Shown here: positions 1-7,979 of the stretch, one piece after another
Layout: each line of letters starts with the position of its first letter
How positions within the stretch are numbered: position 1 is the stretch's first letter
Source: CAYGJN01 sp964350135
GTDB lineage: Bacteria > Bdellovibrionota > Bacteriovoracia > Bacteriovoracales > Bacteriovoracaceae
Direction: 5' to 3'
NCBI GenBank assembly: GCA_964350135.1
Contig: CAYGJN010000034.1
Span: 1 to 23,349 of the forward strand
DNA length: 23,349 bases
The notes under the pieces: generated by a model
Told to the model about the DNA's origin: nothing
The model's database searches: none
The model's input: the letters and a program-made list of their open reading frames with translations, nothing else
Made by a program: the position numbers and the translations under genes

Positions 1-898
1 AATCTTATGTTAGAAATAACAACCAAAATATATTGTTCTTGTGGTTGAAAGAGCCTTTGCTTGTATAAGTGTTGCTACTCAAGAAATCACGGCCAATGAA
101 GCTTACCGTGATGGAATGCCAAAACTTCTAGATATTTATCATGTGCCACATTGGGACCAAGCTGATCCTGAAAACTCTACAAGAAAAACCATTGAAGCCC
201 TTGATGCCCTTTGGGCAAAAGAAGGTGACAACTTCTGTGCCATGACAATGGAGCTTGTTCAGGGTGAGGGTGGTTTTATCTACGGACCTCGTGAGTTTTA
301 TGTAGAGATTTTTGAATGGGCAAGAAGAAAAGATATTTATATTTGGATTGATGAGGTTCAAACTTTCTGTAGAACAAGAGAACTTTTCGCTTACCAAATG
401 TTTGAACTTGATAAGTATGCAGACATTGTAACAATTGCCAAGGCCCTTCAGGGTGCAGGTGTTATTTTCACTGAAGAACTTAACCCAAAACCTGGTCTCA
501 TTGCTGGAACTTTTAATGGGGCTATTCCTTCTATAAAGGCCGGCAAAAAAGTTCTAGACTACCTAACCCAGGGTGGATTTTATGGCGAAGGCGGTAAAAA
601 TCACGAAATTGAAAAGAAGTTTTTAACAAAACTTCAATCCTTAGCAAGTGGGGCATGTAAAGGAAAACTTGGCTACTCTGGTGGTATTGGGACTATGATT
701 AGTTTTGAAATTGGAGACTCTTCAAAAGAAATTACTTTAGAGTTTATTAAAAAACTTTTTGATAATGGAATTATTTCGTTTATTGCTGGAAAGAACCCGA
801 CAAGGGTTAGATTTCTTTTACCTGTTTGCCTAACTGATGAACATATTGATGATATTTTTAATATTATTGAAAAAACAGTTCACGAGGTTGTTAAGTAG
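1..898 (+). CDS. Class III (PLP) aminotransferase, 5'-partial, probable frameshift near base 26
   Basis: C-terminal two-thirds of a fold-type I, class III aminotransferase of the acetylornithine/succinylornithine group. The intact frame runs from base 41 (GTG) to the TAG at 896-898. In it I see the PLP-ring aspartate in IDEVQTF (residue 104 counted from base 41) and the Schiff-base lysine in TIAKALQ (residue 134). The frame upstream of base 41 is closed by stops, but the frame starting at base 3 reads SYVRNNNQ and would continue as KYIVLVVERAF if one A were added to the A-run at 25-28. The true gene therefore starts outside the window. The stop overlaps the GTG of astA by one base, and astD follows, so the likely role is succinylornithine transamination (AstC) in arginine degradation. 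That substrate is inferred from neighbours; the sequence alone fixes only the family. Confidence 0.8.
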
Positions 899-1914
899 TG
901 TTTCTAATTCGCTCAGTACACTCAAAAGATTTAGAGTACCTCTACGAACTGAGCAAATTAGAAAACTTTATCAATCTGCCTCAGAATAAAGAAATATTAA
1001 AAAAGAATATTGCAAACTCTGAAAAAGCTTTTTTGCATCCAGATCAAGATAAGTCTAAAAATTACTTTGTTTTTGTTTTAGAGAACACTGAAACAAAAGA
1101 AATCATTGGTGTCTCTCTTATTCATGGTCAGCATGGAACCGATGAGGAACCACACTTCTATTTTAGGGTTACCCAAGAAGAAAGATTCTCTAAAACTATT
1201 AATACTGGATTTATTCACGGAATTCTCGAGCTTGATTTTGAGCCTAATGGGTATACAGAAGTTGGAGGCCTTGTTCTACACCCTGACTATAGAGGTAATA
1301 AGGCAAAACTTGGAAAACAGATTTCTTTCTCTCGTTTTCTCTTTATGGGATTAAGGCCAGAACTTTTTACTAAGGTTGTTCATGCAGAGCTACTCCCTCC
1401 CTTGGACAAGGATGGAAATCCACCGCTCTGGGAAGCAATTGGACGTAAATTTACAAATATGGACTATCATGAAGCTGATAAATTGAGTCGTGTAAATAAA
1501 GAGTTTATTCTCTCATTATTTCCACAACAGAAAATCTACAAAGCGCTTCTTCCTATTGTGGCTAGAAATAATATTGGCAAAGTTGGAACAAGTACTGAAC
1601 CTGTAAAAAAAATGATGGAAAATATCGGGTTCAAATATATGAATGAAGTTGACCCCTTTGATGGTGGTCCACATTACCGATGTCTACTTTCGGATATCAA
1701 GCCTATTAAAAACTTAAAGAACCTCGTGGTTAAAATTAAAGACAAAGTCGAACAAACTAATCCAGTACTGATGACTCTAGACCTCAAAGACTATGCATTC
1801 TCTTGCACAATGGTTATGGCACAAATTAAAGATGATGTATTAGTCGTTGATCAGACAACAGCTGCAAGCCTTAAGCTTAGTGAAAACTTTAAGACTTCTG
1901 TTATAATGCTATAA
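898..1914 (+). CDS. astA: Arginine N-succinyltransferase AstA
   Basis: Cytoplasmic enzyme that transfers succinyl from succinyl-CoA to the alpha-amino group of arginine, the first step of the AST pathway. The 338 residues match the usual length of about 340. Family hallmarks line up in order: IRSVHSKDLEYLYEL near the N-terminus, FVFVLENTETKEIIG, then GGLVLHPDYRGNKAKLGK in the GNAT-like core, FSRFLFM, PPLWEAIGRKFTNMDYHEAD, and FDGGPHYRC toward the C-terminus. The start is a GTG whose G is the last base of the upstream TAG, so it is probably translationally coupled to the aminotransferase. astD begins 11 bases downstream of its stop. astB and astE are not in this window. The single-subunit form is the type found in proteobacteria such as E. 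coli. I see no defects. Confidence 0.93.
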   Translation: MFLIRSVHSKDLEYLYELSKLENFINLPQNKEILKKNIANSEKAFLHPDQDKSKNYFVFVLENTETKEIIGVSLIHGQHGTDEEPHFYFRVTQEERFSKTINTGFIHGILELDFEPNGYTEVGGLVLHPDYRGNKAKLGKQISFSRFLFMGLRPELFTKVVHAELLPPLDKDGNPPLWEAIGRKFTNMDYHEADKLSRVNKEFILSLFPQQKIYKALLPIVARNNIGKVGTSTEPVKKMMENIGFKYMNEVDPFDGGPHYRCLLSDIKPIKNLKNLVVKIKDKVEQTNPVLMTLDLKDYAFSCTMVMAQIKDDVLVVDQTTAASLKLSENFKTSVIML

Positions 1915-1925
1915 GAGGAGTTTTT

Positions 1926-3452
1926 ATGAAAACAACATTTCAACTTAAAGGTGATTTCTTTAATAATAGTTATCACACTATTGAAAAAACAGGCAAAACT
2001 GGCGCTGATCAAATTATCGAAAAATTCTCTCCCGCAAATACAGATGAAAAACTTTGGGAAATAAATGTTTATTTTAATCATATAGATAAAGTTATTGAGT
2101 CTGCTTCCCATGGATATAGTTCATGGAGAAAACTTTCATTTGAAGAACGTGCCAATTATTTAAATCGTTATAAGGAAATAGTTCTTACAAAAAAAGATGA
2201 TATTGCTAGGGCCATTGCACTTGAAACTGGTAAACCACTTTGGGAAGCTCTTACTGAAGCAAGCGCTTTGCCAGCCAAGGTTGCAGTAACTGTAACAGAT
2301 TCATTAAAAAGAATTGAAACAATTCAGTATAAAGACATTGCAGATAAAACTGATGGTTATGTTTATCATAAACCTCTTGGCACATGCTTAGTGATTGGAC
2401 CTTTTAATTTTCCATGTCACCTAGCTAACACTCAAATACTTGGGGCATTATTGGCGGGCAACAGTATTATTTTTAAGCCTTCTGAGAAAACAGCTTATAG
2501 TGCACAATTAATGATTGATTGTTTTCATGAAGCAGGATTTCCTGAAGGGGTAGTTAATCTTATTCAAGGTGGCGCAAGAACAGCAACGAGACTAATTAAA
2601 GAGAAAAGCGTTAAGGGAATTTATTTTACAGGTTCAGTTGAGGTTGGAAAAAAAATACTTGAAGTTACACACAAAGATATCTCAAAACTTGTGGCACTTG
2701 AGCTCGGTGGCAAGAATACTACAATTATTCATAAAGATGCTCCTACTAAAATGGTAGTGGGAGAACTTATTAAATCCTGTTTTCTAACTGCAGGACAGCG
2801 CTGTACCTCTACATCTTTAATTGCTATTCATCGAAGTCTACATGAAGAGTTTATTGAAAAATTTCATAAGCTTTCTAAAAAGCTAATTGTCGACCATCCT
2901 ACTGATCATGAAAAAGCACCCTTTATGGGACCTCTTATTGATCAAAAGTCTACGGAAAACTATCTTCTCTATATGGGCATGGCCAAAAGAGAAGGTGCTC
3001 AAGAAGTTATGAGAGGAAAAGTTCTTGATAGAAAATTTCCAGGTTATTATGTTTCTCCTTCAATACATTTTGTTGAAAAAATGAATCCACAAAGTCATTT
3101 TCTTACAAATGAACTTTTTGGTCCTAATGCAACATTCATTCCTTATGATGATATTGAAGAAGCTATTAGTATTGCCAACACTCCTAATTATGGTCTTGCG
3201 TTTTCTATCTTTACTCAAGAAGAGCAAGTTTATAAGCAATGCCTTATGGATGTTGAAGCTGGGCTTATTAATTGGAACCGCTCAACAGTTGGTGCACATT
3301 CGCGACTTCCTTTTGGTGGAATTAAAAACTCTGGAAATCATAGGCCTGCAGCAGTTTCAATGATTGATGCTTGCGCTTATCCACTCTCAAGTTTAGTGGT
3401 TGAAGCTTCCGATGAAGATGAACTAGGTAGCATTGTAGGCCTTGATCTCTAA
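1926..3452 (+). CDS. astD: Succinylglutamate-semialdehyde dehydrogenase AstD
   Basis: NAD(P)-dependent aldehyde dehydrogenase that oxidises N-succinylglutamate 5-semialdehyde to N-succinylglutamate in arginine catabolism. The 508-residue protein has the ALDH core: the LGTCLVIGPFNFP stretch, the FKPSEKTAYSAQ cofactor-binding stretch, FTGSVEVGKKI, the general-base Glu in ALELGGKN, the catalytic Cys in AGQRCTSTS, and NELFGPNATFIPY with LPFGGIKNSGNHRP near the C-terminus. Start ATG is preceded by AAGAGGAG at good spacing. The specific substrate is assigned from its position after astA; other ALDHs share the core motifs. Its stop TAA overlaps by three bases the TAG of the convergent gene on the other strand (CTAA at 3449-3452). 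Confidence 0.9.
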   Translation: MKTTFQLKGDFFNNSYHTIEKTGKTGADQIIEKFSPANTDEKLWEINVYFNHIDKVIESASHGYSSWRKLSFEERANYLNRYKEIVLTKKDDIARAIALETGKPLWEALTEASALPAKVAVTVTDSLKRIETIQYKDIADKTDGYVYHKPLGTCLVIGPFNFPCHLANTQILGALLAGNSIIFKPSEKTAYSAQLMIDCFHEAGFPEGVVNLIQGGARTATRLIKEKSVKGIYFTGSVEVGKKILEVTHKDISKLVALELGGKNTTIIHKDAPTKMVVGELIKSCFLTAGQRCTSTSLIAIHRSLHEEFIEKFHKLSKKLIVDHPTDHEKAPFMGPLIDQKSTENYLLYMGMAKREGAQEVMRGKVLDRKFPGYYVSPSIHFVEKMNPQSHFLTNELFGPNATFIPYDDIEEAISIANTPNYGLAFSIFTQEEQVYKQCLMDVEAGLINWNRSTVGAHSRLPFGGIKNSGNHRPAAVSMIDACAYPLSSLVVEASDEDELGSIVGLDL

Positions 3453-4048
3453 TCTTGAATCTTGTTTAAGAGGATACCTTTGTTTTCCAAAGGCTTATTA
3501 TCATCGACACCCTTATTGGGTTGAGACTTAATTACTTTTTTATATAAATCAAGAATTTCTACTTTCTTTAATTTACTCTGAGAGTCCTGAGTTTTTTCTT
3601 TTTCACTAAGCAAAAAATCAGAAGCTGATGGTAGCTGGCTTCGAATTTCTGCTTCCTGATCTTCTTTAATTTGTTTTTCTTCTTGAGCTGATCTAATCCC
3701 CAAAACGTTAAGATTTTTATTACCTCCCCTGTGAGGAGTCTTGTCCCTGGCCAAAGGCTGCTCTTTATTTTTATGAGGCTCTTTTCTTAGCTCTTCAACT
3801 TTTTTTACTTGCTGTTGAGAAGGTTCATTAATTTCTTCTGAACTCTCTTCTTCAAGATGTTCACCGATGGGGATAATTTTTGCTTTTCCTAAATGGTACT
3901 TTCCATCACCTAGGTCAGTTCCAAGCATCATATCAGTCAAAGAAACTTTCTCTGCCTGGATTTGATGATCTGTCATCTGACCAATCCTATTAGGAGTCAG
4001 AAACATCATCACTTTTAATACTTGTGCGCCTATGGCTTCAGCCGACAT
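3449..4048 (-). CDS. Unknown charged protein with a conserved N-terminal LTP...SLT module
   Basis: A 199-residue cytoplasmic-looking protein I do not recognise. There is no signal peptide or membrane segment. Residues 1-60 look folded (LTPNRIGQMTD..., then VSLTDMMLG); the remainder is Lys/Glu/Gln-rich and probably disordered or coiled (EEESSEEIN, KKVEELRKE, EEKQIKEDQEAE). The start ATG at 4048 has AAGGAT about nine bases upstream. Its N-terminal module resembles, without gaps over 25 residues, the 43-aa protein encoded immediately upstream (4038-4169), whose stop codon lies inside this gene, so the two are probably translated together. It converges on astD with overlapping stops. No function can be assigned. 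Confidence 0.75.
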   Translation of the reverse strand: MSAEAIGAQVLKVMMFLTPNRIGQMTDHQIQAEKVSLTDMMLGTDLGDGKYHLGKAKIIPIGEHLEEESSEEINEPSQQQVKKVEELRKEPHKNKEQPLARDKTPHRGGNKNLNVLGIRSAQEEKQIKEDQEAEIRSQLPSASDFLLSEKEKTQDSQSKLKKVEILDLYKKVIKSQPNKGVDDNKPLENKGILLNKIQD

Positions 4049-4169
4049 CTAAGAAATCCTTTTTAATCATCTCAGTCAGGCTTGTCTTACTAGCAGACAT
4101 TTCCTGGTTAGAAATTAACTCTATAAAACTAGGGGTTAACACTCTAACCACTTCAACTATTTCAGGCAT
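4038..4169 (-). CDS. 43-aa protein paralogous to the N-terminus of the downstream 199-aa protein
   Basis: A short gene recovered by reading the minus strand upstream of 4048. It begins MPEIVEVVRVLTPSF and ends KKDFLDVG. Over the 25 residues from LTPSFIEL to SLTEMI it aligns without gaps to LTPNRIGQ...SLTDMM of the next gene: I count 10 identities plus several conservative pairs (E/D, I/M, S/T, N/D). GAGG lies about seven bases before the ATG at 4169. An in-frame GTG 12 bases earlier is an alternative start. It overlaps the 199-aa gene by 11 bases in a different frame. The protein has no Cys, signal or membrane segment. The two could instead be halves of one ancestral gene or a duplicated small domain; function unknown. 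Confidence 0.6.
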   Translation of the reverse strand: MPEIVEVVRVLTPSFIELISNQEMSASKTSLTEMIKKDFLDVG

Positions 4170-4351
4170 CCTGGACCTCACAGACTTATCGGTTGATGAC
4201 TCATTATACTTGAGTTATGCACTCAGGTACGGAGTTTGAGTAGTAAAACTTTTTTTTGAATAAATAGACCCTGTGGAAATCATTAAGTTCTTGAATTTAT
4301 TGGCTTTTGTCCAATCAAAAATCATACCAACTCAGATCAAAACATGTTAAA

Positions 4352-4365
4352 TTTAGCAAGCTAAA
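4352..4365. promoter_or_regulatory. Inverted repeat TTTAGC-AA-GCTAAA upstream of the HiPIP gene
   Basis: A perfect 6-bp inverted repeat with a 2-bp centre, ending 19 bases before the ATG at 4385 and just upstream of the GAGG ribosome binding site. It is placed where an operator or a 5'-leader stem would act. The rest of 4170-4384 has no gene I can support; it has another weak dyad around 4208-4228 (ACTTGAGT/ACTCAGGT with one G-T pair). Confidence 0.35.
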
Positions 4366-4384
4366 CTATTGAAATGAGGTAAAG

Positions 4385-4786
4385 ATGAAGCAGACTAGAC
4401 GAAATTTCTTGAAATCTGCCCTTTGGGGTATTGGATCCATTAGTATTATCGCCAAGGCAAGTGGGCTACTCAATAAAGCTTATGCAGCCGTTAAGAGCGA
4501 CAGTAAAATCACAAGCAATGATTATCTCCATAAAGGTCCTCCTACGGACGCCAAGCTGCTTAAAATCTATGATGGTAAACATCTTAAAGCTGCTAAGAAA
4601 AAAGATCCTAACTTCAATGCTATCCGTAATTGCGAGAACTGTAAGCAGTTTAATGTAAAAGGCCTACCAGCAGATGGTTGGGGCAAATGCGCTATGGTGG
4701 GAGCAACTGGTAAGGATTGTAAATGGGTTTGGAAAGAGGGCTGGTGTAAAGTCTGGGTTCCAGATACAAGCATTAAGAAAGCCTAA
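4385..4786 (+). CDS. High-potential iron-sulfur protein (HiPIP), Tat-exported
   Basis: A 133-residue periplasmic [4Fe-4S] electron carrier. The N-terminus has a twin-arginine signal (TRRNFLK, residues 4-10), a hydrophobic stretch and a likely cleavage site after NKAYA (about residue 34). This fits HiPIPs, which fold with their cluster before Tat export. The C-terminal half has the HiPIP cysteine pattern: Cys83-x2-Cys86 (RNCENCKQF), Cys102 (GWGKCAMV) and Cys121 (EGWCKVW). A fifth cysteine, Cys112 (GKDCKW), is not part of the usual set. HiPIPs commonly shuttle electrons to reaction centres or oxidases; no partner is visible here. The ATG has GAGG eight bases upstream. It sits alone, followed by tRNA-Asn. 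Confidence 0.88.
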   Translation: MKQTRRNFLKSALWGIGSISIIAKASGLLNKAYAAVKSDSKITSNDYLHKGPPTDAKLLKIYDGKHLKAAKKKDPNFNAIRNCENCKQFNVKGLPADGWGKCAMVGATGKDCKWVWKEGWCKVWVPDTSIKKA

Positions 4787-4790
4787 TTTC

Positions 4791-4819
4791 TAGACTTTTT
4801 ATGAGATAAACTCTATAAA
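4791..4819 (+). promoter_or_regulatory. Putative sigma-70 promoter of tRNA-Asn
   Basis: TAGACT at 4791-4796 and TATAAA at 4814-4819 are separated by 17 bp. The predicted transcription start, near 4826, is about 10 bases before the tRNA. The match to TTGACA/TATAAT is 4/6 and 5/6. Confidence 0.45.
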
Positions 4820-4836
4820 AATATCTTCGAAAGTGT

Positions 4837-4913
4837 TGGGGTGTAGCTCAGTTGGTTAGAGCGGTGGACTGTTAATCCATGTGTCGAGGGTTCAAATCCC
4901 TCCTCCCCAGCCA
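4837..4913 (+). tRNA. tRNA-Asn (GTT)
   Basis: A complete cloverleaf. The acceptor TGGGGTG pairs with CTCCCCA except for one T-T opposition. The D-arm contains AGCTCAGTTGGTTAGAGC, and the anticodon stem/loop is GTGGA-CTGTTAA-TCCAT with anticodon GTT at 4871-4873. The T-arm is GAGGG-TTCAAAT-CCCTC, the discriminator is G, and CCA is encoded. Its 3' end carries the repeat described for 4893-4915. Confidence 0.96.
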
Positions 4914-4915
4914 TT
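4893..4915 (+). repeat. Left copy of 23-bp direct repeat (attL-like, tRNA-Asn 3' end)
   Basis: From the T-loop CAAAT through the encoded CCA plus two T bases. An identical 23-bp copy lies at 8011-8033. Duplication of a tRNA 3' end is the usual mark of site-specific integration. Confidence 0.75.
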
Positions 4916-5157
4916 TTTCATTCTCATACGAACCATTCTTCTCCATATGTAACGGCCTGACTGTCATCGTTTCCCAGTGGGTAAATCACTTAAAGCAGTT
5001 CTCAGAAAAGCTTTCAAAAACTCCCAGAAGTTAAATTTTATACCTTATCGACATAAGTTCTTGATTTGTTAGTGAGTCAATTCTGTTTTTTTTTACAGCT
5101 CGCCGCTGACGATTTAATTTCGCCCTTTAAAGCAATTTATTTATTTTTAACCCTTCG

Positions 5158-6357
5158 CTACTGGCAAGAGTAGAGAAGCTTCAGGCGATAATTTTTGAAG
5201 CTCCTAAACCCATACGCACATCTTTGAATCAACTTTGCCTTGCGATTAAATCCTTCAGTTCTGCCATTGGTTAATTTTGTAGAAAAATAATTTAGAATCT
5301 CTTGATGCCAAGATCGAAGTGTATTTCGATAAGAAACGATTCTTTTGATTTTGGACCTCGCCATATCATCCATCAGCTTTATATAGACTGCTTTTGCTTT
5401 GTTATATCCTTTGATTCTATAAAATCTGTAGAGGCGTTGCTGATACCAATACAATTCTTTTAACTCTGGTGAGAGTTCCAGAAATTTATCAATAGCACTT
5501 CGTTGGTAGTACCTAAGTTTTTTTCGATACCGGAGAAGTAATTTTACTATGGGATTACCACGTTTCTTTTCAATACTATTTTCTTCAATCACTTTTTTTC
5601 TAAGTTCATGAATAAGTGGGTGCATGAGTTTAACCACGTGAAATTTATCAGCAATCAACCTTGCATTTGGAAAATAACTTTGAGCAAACGATCTAAACGT
5701 TGGTGATAAATCCACAATAACATTTTTGACGTTCTCTTTTCCCTGAATATTTTGAATCGATGAATTAAGAAGATCTCCAATAGATTTTCCCATAACGACT
5801 TCTTTCATACGGCGATTAGTATAATCAACAAATACTGTAACAAAATCCACGCGTTTGCTTCTAGAGTTTCGAAGAAAAGAATGTTCATCAATTCCAATAG
5901 TCTTAGGCCATGGATTTTTAGTTTTTCTAAGCTCTAACTCAATTTGCTGATAATAGGCCTTATAAACTAACCAGGCCGAGCAGTGACAATGCTTTTGCAC
6001 TTCCTTAAGGTTCATAAACTTTGAGGCACACCAGCGAATGTGGGAGCGAAGGCGCTCGGTGGTCCTGAAGGACTTAAAAATTCCATCAACGGGCTCTCTA
6101 AAAATTGACTTGCAACCCTTACATTGAAACCGGCGTTTTCTAATTTTGAGTACTACATTTTGATTTCGAATAGGAGCATCATGAATAGTGACGTTAACAT
6201 GGTCGTAGATAGTTGAGCACTTAGTGGCGCACTTCGGACAGACTTCAAAGTCTGAGACCTTCTCACAATAAATAATCTTAGTTCTTCTTTTGACGATTTC
6301 TTTGACGAATCGCAGGTCGGGTAATAGCAATCTTTGTGCTACTCTTTTTTCAGACAT
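5158..6357 (-). CDS. ISL3-family transposase
   Basis: A 399-residue DDE transposase. It has an N-terminal zinc-binding region with CPKC (residues 40-43) and CKGC (79-82), and a helix-turn-helix region around 105-135. The DDE domain carries Asp157 in IGIDEHSF, Asp216 in VIVDLSP, Asp237 in LIADKFHVVKLMH, and Glu368 in NGRTEGFNRKAKLI. This set and the spacing are characteristic of the ISL3 family, and all the acidic residues are present. AGGAGA lies just before the ATG at 6357. I could not define terminal inverted repeats or target duplications in 4914-5157 or 6358-6537 with confidence, so whether this is a complete, movable IS is open. It lies within the tRNA-Asn island. Confidence 0.92.
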   Translation of the reverse strand: MSEKRVAQRLLLPDLRFVKEIVKRRTKIIYCEKVSDFEVCPKCATKCSTIYDHVNVTIHDAPIRNQNVVLKIRKRRFQCKGCKSIFREPVDGIFKSFRTTERLRSHIRWCASKFMNLKEVQKHCHCSAWLVYKAYYQQIELELRKTKNPWPKTIGIDEHSFLRNSRSKRVDFVTVFVDYTNRRMKEVVMGKSIGDLLNSSIQNIQGKENVKNVIVDLSPTFRSFAQSYFPNARLIADKFHVVKLMHPLIHELRKKVIEENSIEKKRGNPIVKLLLRYRKKLRYYQRSAIDKFLELSPELKELYWYQQRLYRFYRIKGYNKAKAVYIKLMDDMARSKIKRIVSYRNTLRSWHQEILNYFSTKLTNGRTEGFNRKAKLIQRCAYGFRSFKNYRLKLLYSCQ

Positions 6358-6537
6358 AGGGTTCTCCTGGTTAAAAATTTACTTCAACAATAAAAGTTTA
6401 ACTTATGAGAATTCTATGTCTCTTATCTGATTAAATTACTTGTGATTCAGTGCCATCCACTGCTAACCGAGAAGACCGTGGAAAGGGTACTAAGCTTCAA
6501 TCATAGAGATAACTTCAAGAATCCCTCATTACATTAT

Positions 6538-7302
6538 TTATTTCAAATAGTTAATAGAAACAACATCACTTCTGGCTTGACTCAGGTACCAATCGGATAC
6601 CGACAATAAGTCAAGTTCAAGGTTTTTGACCACCAGTTCAGATGACCGAACTTCTTCGAGAATATGTCCATTAGGATCGACCACCATTGTGGGACATTTC
6701 TGTTTATCACTGGCCACATTCACACTAATAACAAATCTTTGCAACTCTGCAGCTCTACTTATTAAGTGGCTTCTCCAAACATCTGCATCATCACCATCGT
6801 CATTAATTGCATTATTTATATGAACGATAAACTTGGCCCCATTCATTGCTAAAACTCGCCATTGTTCAGGAAAGCGAATTTCTCTGCAAAGTTGAATTCC
6901 AAAGCTATTATTTTCTTCAATAGAAAAAACTGGTAATTCACCGCCTGATTGAATTTGCCCTCTCTCAAGCGTAGCAAGATTAATTTTATTATATATCTTT
7001 CGTTCTCCGAAAGGGGATAGAAAAATTGCAGAATTAAATAGATTATCTCCGTCACCAATTAATGTTCCCAAAACAATAAATATTTCAAGTGTTTTTGATA
7101 GTTCTTGAATCTCTTGAAGGGCTTTTTCAACATAAGAATAATCAATACTGATAAAACCATTTTGGGGAAAGTATCCAGACAATGCCCCCTCTGGAAAAAT
7201 AACCAACTCACCTTTATTGGCTGACTTCAAAATTCTAATAATTTCATTAGCATTTTCAGAAATATTTTTAGATATTGGAAAGTTCACAATTTTGATCTTC
7301 AT
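6538..7302 (-). CDS. Nitrilase-superfamily carbon-nitrogen hydrolase
   Basis: A 254-residue cytoplasmic amidohydrolase. The catalytic triad is visible: Glu38 in FPEGALSGY, Lys106 in YNKIN, and Cys139 in QLCREIRFPE. A second conserved stretch is HINNAIND...RAAELQRFVI. Length and motifs fit the small omega-amidase/N-carbamoyl-amide hydrolase type, but the substrate cannot be read from sequence; synthetase-associated amidase domains share this fold. I chose ATG at 7302; a TTG 36 bases upstream would overlap the previous gene. The gene starts 10 bases after the stop of the recombinase-like gene and is probably co-transcribed with it. It is the only obvious cargo of the island. Confidence 0.82.
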   Translation of the reverse strand: MKIKIVNFPISKNISENANEIIRILKSANKGELVIFPEGALSGYFPQNGFISIDYSYVEKALQEIQELSKTLEIFIVLGTLIGDGDNLFNSAIFLSPFGERKIYNKINLATLERGQIQSGGELPVFSIEENNSFGIQLCREIRFPEQWRVLAMNGAKFIVHINNAINDDGDDADVWRSHLISRAAELQRFVISVNVASDKQKCPTMVVDPNGHILEEVRSSELVVKNLELDLLSVSDWYLSQARSDVVSINYLK

Positions 7303-7312
7303 ACATTTAAAC

Positions 7313-7798
7313 TTAGCCCTTCCGATTGTAATGAGCAATAACTCTATTCACCATCGTCGGATGCCATTTCGATTTCCCCCTCTTTGTTATAACCCCTGTT
7401 GATGTTAAAAACTTATAGATTTGTCTTAAACTCATACCCTTTTCCCGAAATCCCAAAATCACTTTAACAACTTGCATCTCGACAATATCATCAACCACTT
7501 TTCCTTTCTCTAATTTTTTACCAAACATCAGATGCTCAACCCTGTCTTTACAATTCGCTTTATTACGAAAGGGGATACCAAACTTTTCAAGGCCTCCTCG
7601 CACCGCAGCCCTGGAGCAGAAAAACTGCTCAGAAATGCAGCCAATTGAGAGCTTTTCAACCACATATTTTTGGTGGAGAAGATTTTTATTTTGGTAGGGT
7701 TTTAGCTTCCCAAACTCTATGATATCAGTGATATATAAATGTGGAGCAGAAAGTTCGGATGAATCGAGCTTTGCCAGCCATTTCCTAAGTAAAATCAC
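7313..7798 (-). CDS. Recombinase-like DNA-binding protein, no catalytic domain
   Basis: A 161-residue protein with two apparent helix-turn-helix modules. The first, around residues 40-75 (NKNLLHQKYVVEKLSIGCIS ... AAVRGGLEKFGIP), resembles resolvase-type HTH repeats. The second, around 105-158 (KVILGFREKGMSLRQIYKFL ... KRGKSKWHPTMVNRVI), resembles the C-terminal recombinase region of large serine recombinases (lineage, then RGGKWHPTTVRRIL-like end). No resolvase serine domain is present and the upstream frame closes at 7835-7837. The listed start is a GTG with no clear ribosome binding site, so the true N-terminus is uncertain and the gene may be a remnant. It sits next to the right island end, where integrase or excisionase genes usually lie. 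Confidence 0.55.
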   Translation of the reverse strand: MILLRKWLAKLDSSELSAPHLYITDIIEFGKLKPYQNKNLLHQKYVVEKLSIGCISEQFFCSRAAVRGGLEKFGIPFRNKANCKDRVEHLMFGKKLEKGKVVDDIVEMQVVKVILGFREKGMSLRQIYKFLTSTGVITKRGKSKWHPTMVNRVIAHYNRKG

Positions 7799-7979
7799 CC
7801 CATCATTCCATCTTTTTCTGCAACTTGTATTCGGTCACATACTTTTGTGTATGCTCCCTCACACTCCCTTGAAAAAACTGAAAGCATGGGGCAATTTTTC
7901 TTGGAAATCAGTCAATCTGCTTTTGAAAATGCAATGGGGTTATTTTATTTAGGACATTTTTGGAGCGGATTTGAATAGA

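Noticed and set aside
4024..4239. Plus-strand open frame of 71 codons
   Set aside because: It lies opposite the 43-aa minus-strand gene, has no RBS, and its residue pattern is not protein-like.
4914..6537. Possible terminal inverted repeats of the ISL3 element (GACATAAGTTCT near 5050 against GACATAGAATTCT on the other strand near 6410)
   Set aside because: The match needs a gap and breaks down on both sides, and no 8-bp target duplication could be paired with it.
7719..7952. Plus-strand open frame of 77 codons at the island end
   Set aside because: No RBS, no recognisable composition, and it runs opposite the recombinase-like gene.
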